Shown one piece after another: positions 62,997 through 64,000 of a stretch of 64,000 nucleotides of DNA (positions are counted from its first letter, which is position 1; every line of letters starts with the position of its first letter). A model generated the notes under the pieces. The model saw nothing but the letters and a program-made list of their open reading frames with translations. It did no database searches and had not been told where the DNA came from. Source of the stretch: Bacteroidia bacterium. Lineage in GTDB: Bacteria > Bacteroidota > Bacteroidia > Flavobacteriales > Flavobacteriaceae. A program made the position numbers and the translations under genes. The stretch is taken from positions 310,001 through 374,000 of the forward strand of contig JAUIEK010000003.1 in NCBI GenBank assembly GCA_030428865.1, read 5' to 3'.

Positions 62997-64000
62997 ATGA
63001 AAAAAGGAATTAATCCAAGGCTAAAAGCAATTATTGTGAAAAAACAATTTTTACTTCTAGTTATTTTAACAATCCACTGTTTCCTTCCTAATTTGTTTGC
63101 GCAAGCTACACATACTTCAGGTGCTACAGCCGAAGAACTTGCTTCTCTAATATCTGGGCCAGGAATTACCATAAGCAATCCTGTTATTATAAATGGAGAA
63201 AGCACACAGGTAGGAACTTTTTCTAATGGTATTGCCGGTGCGGGATTACAACTAGATCAGGGAATTATATTAACAACAGGAACAGTAGATGAATCTTTTT
63301 CTACCAATAGCAGTCCTGAAACTTCTCTAGAACCTGCCGCTACTACTTACGATGATCCAGATTTAATGGCAATTGAACCACAAGCAGTACACGATGTTGT
63401 TATTTTTCAGTTTGATGCAGTATTAGATCCTCTTGCTACTACGCTAACCATCGACTACCAATTCATGTCCGATGAATATAATGAATACGTTTGCACAAAT
63501 TTTAATGACTTGTTTGGCTACTTTATTTCTGGGCCAGGAATAAGTGGTTCTATAAATACAGCATTAGTTCCAGGAACATCCAACGCCGTATCAATTGCAT
63601 CTATTAATAATGGATCTGTTGGACCGAATGGAACTCCCAGTAGCTGTATAGATCTCACTCAATCGGCTTCTTTTATAGATAATAGTTCAGGAACTTTATA
63701 TATGGAGTATGACGGGTTGACTAAAAAACTAAGAGCTTCTGCAGCAAACTTAACCCCAGGCGCAACTTATACTGTAAAATTTGCAATAGCAGATACTGCT
63801 GATAATTTATTTGACTCTGCTATTATTATTAACCTAATAAGTGGATTCCCTGATAATGATGACGATGGTGTAGGTAACGATGCCGATTTAGATGATGATA
63901 ACGATGGAATAAGAGATACTGTTGAAGATGCTAATCTTGATAACGATAATAATCCACTATCTAATCCAACAGATACAGATGGTGATGGAATACCCAATTA
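62997..64000 (+). CDS. Secreted choice-of-anchor L family protein (cut by window edge)
   Basis: An open frame from ATG 62997 to the right edge (334 codons, no stop). An N-terminal hydrophobic stretch (KKQFLLLVILTIHCFLPNLFAQ) makes a GTG at 63039 an equally good start. The first domain is choice-of-anchor L-like (ASLISGPGITISNPVIINGE, then LQLDQGIILTTGTV, TIDYQFMSDEYNEYVCTNFNDLFGYFISGPG), typical of Bacteroidota surface proteins exported by T9SS. It is followed by thrombospondin type 3-like calcium repeats (DNDDDGVGNDADLDDDNDGIR, then DTDGDGIPN). A putative large adhesin; its C-terminal part lies outside the window. Confidence 0.85.
   Translation, partial: MKKGINPRLKAIIVKKQFLLLVILTIHCFLPNLFAQATHTSGATAEELASLISGPGITISNPVIINGESTQVGTFSNGIAGAGLQLDQGIILTTGTVDESFSTNSSPETSLEPAATTYDDPDLMAIEPQAVHDVVIFQFDAVLDPLATTLTIDYQFMSDEYNEYVCTNFNDLFGYFISGPGISGSINTALVPGTSNAVSIASINNGSVGPNGTPSSCIDLTQSASFIDNSSGTLYMEYDGLTKKLRASAANLTPGATYTVKFAIADTADNLFDSAIIINLISGFPDNDDDGVGNDADLDDDNDGIRDTVEDANLDNDNNPLSNPTDTDGDGIPN

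Noticed and set aside
62945-63205. A minus-strand open frame at the right end
   Set aside because: It is the antisense of the choice-of-anchor L gene, which starts at 62997 and has clear domain signatures.
1-64000. CRISPR arrays, tRNA or rRNA genes, complete insertion sequences and prophage genes
   Set aside because: I looked for spaced direct repeats, cloverleaf-type GC-rich stretches, transposase signatures and phage structural genes and found none that hold up by eye.

Overview
The window is AT-rich DNA from a bacterium of the Bacteroidota, most likely a marine member of the Flavobacteriaceae. Support comes from a SusC/SusD pair, a type IX secretion (T9SS) C-terminal signal, RHS proteins of the Bacteroidota type, FISUMP-domain proteins, TAnnTTTG promoter -7 elements, many lipoproteins with a C right after a short hydrophobic stretch, and frequent TTG/GTG starts. 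The species is not identified. I see no tRNA, rRNA, CRISPR array, complete insertion sequence or prophage.

Region 1 (1-9.9 kb) is core genome. It holds the 5' end of valS (minus strand), a DUF1573 protein, a PDZ/aspartyl-protease protein, a PLP aminotransferase directly abutting murB, a small cysteine-rich membrane protein, a glycosyltransferase, an ECF-type sigma factor, a lipoprotein, an Nramp-like transporter without the usual metal-site motifs, and lipA.

Region 2 (9.9-12.9 kb) is an accessory island. It has a candidate small RNA, a YefM/YoeB toxin-antitoxin pair, a second RelE/ParE-type pair, a decayed third pair (frameshifted antitoxin, truncated toxin), a GC-rich hairpin, and small genes and fragments that look like leftover toxin tips and immunity genes.

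Region 3 (12.9-25.0 kb, minus strand) is a polymorphic-toxin operon: two lipoproteins, a 1733-aa secreted RHS/SpvB-like protein, a 1748-aa RHS protein ending in an AHH-type nuclease domain, and an Imm11-like immunity gene 1 bp downstream. The fragments of region 2 lie just downstream, where displaced toxin and immunity cassettes normally accumulate.

Region 4 (25.0-35.8 kb) is a complete-looking but divergent type II secretion / type IV pilus-like machine: secretin, PilN/GspL-like, PilO/GspM-like, prepilin peptidase, GspE ATPase, GspC/PilP-like, three minor pseudopilin-like proteins and GspF in one overlapping minus-strand operon, with the main pseudopilin (GspG-like) divergent. The pilins have non-standard residues before the cleavage site and the peptidase lacks the methylase half.

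Region 5 (35.8-45.6 kb) has a thioredoxin-like TlpA protein, a tandem group of four secreted FISUMP-domain proteins (3+3+1+1 domains), a 62-aa peptide and a T9SS cargo protein.

Region 6 (46.0-62.9 kb) is an alpha-glucan/maltose utilisation locus. The minus-strand genes are a LacI regulator, MFS sugar transporter, beta-phosphoglucomutase, GH65 maltose phosphorylase, GH31 and two GH13 enzymes. The plus-strand genes are SusC, SusD and SusE/F. A perfect LacI-type palindrome sits between the two arms. The inferred flow is: SusCDE capture and import oligosaccharides, the GH13/GH31 enzymes cut or rearrange them, the MFS carrier takes up maltose, GH65 phosphorolyses it to glucose and beta-glucose-1-phosphate, and PgmB makes glucose-6-phosphate. 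The window ends inside a secreted choice-of-anchor L protein with calcium-binding-type aspartate repeats.
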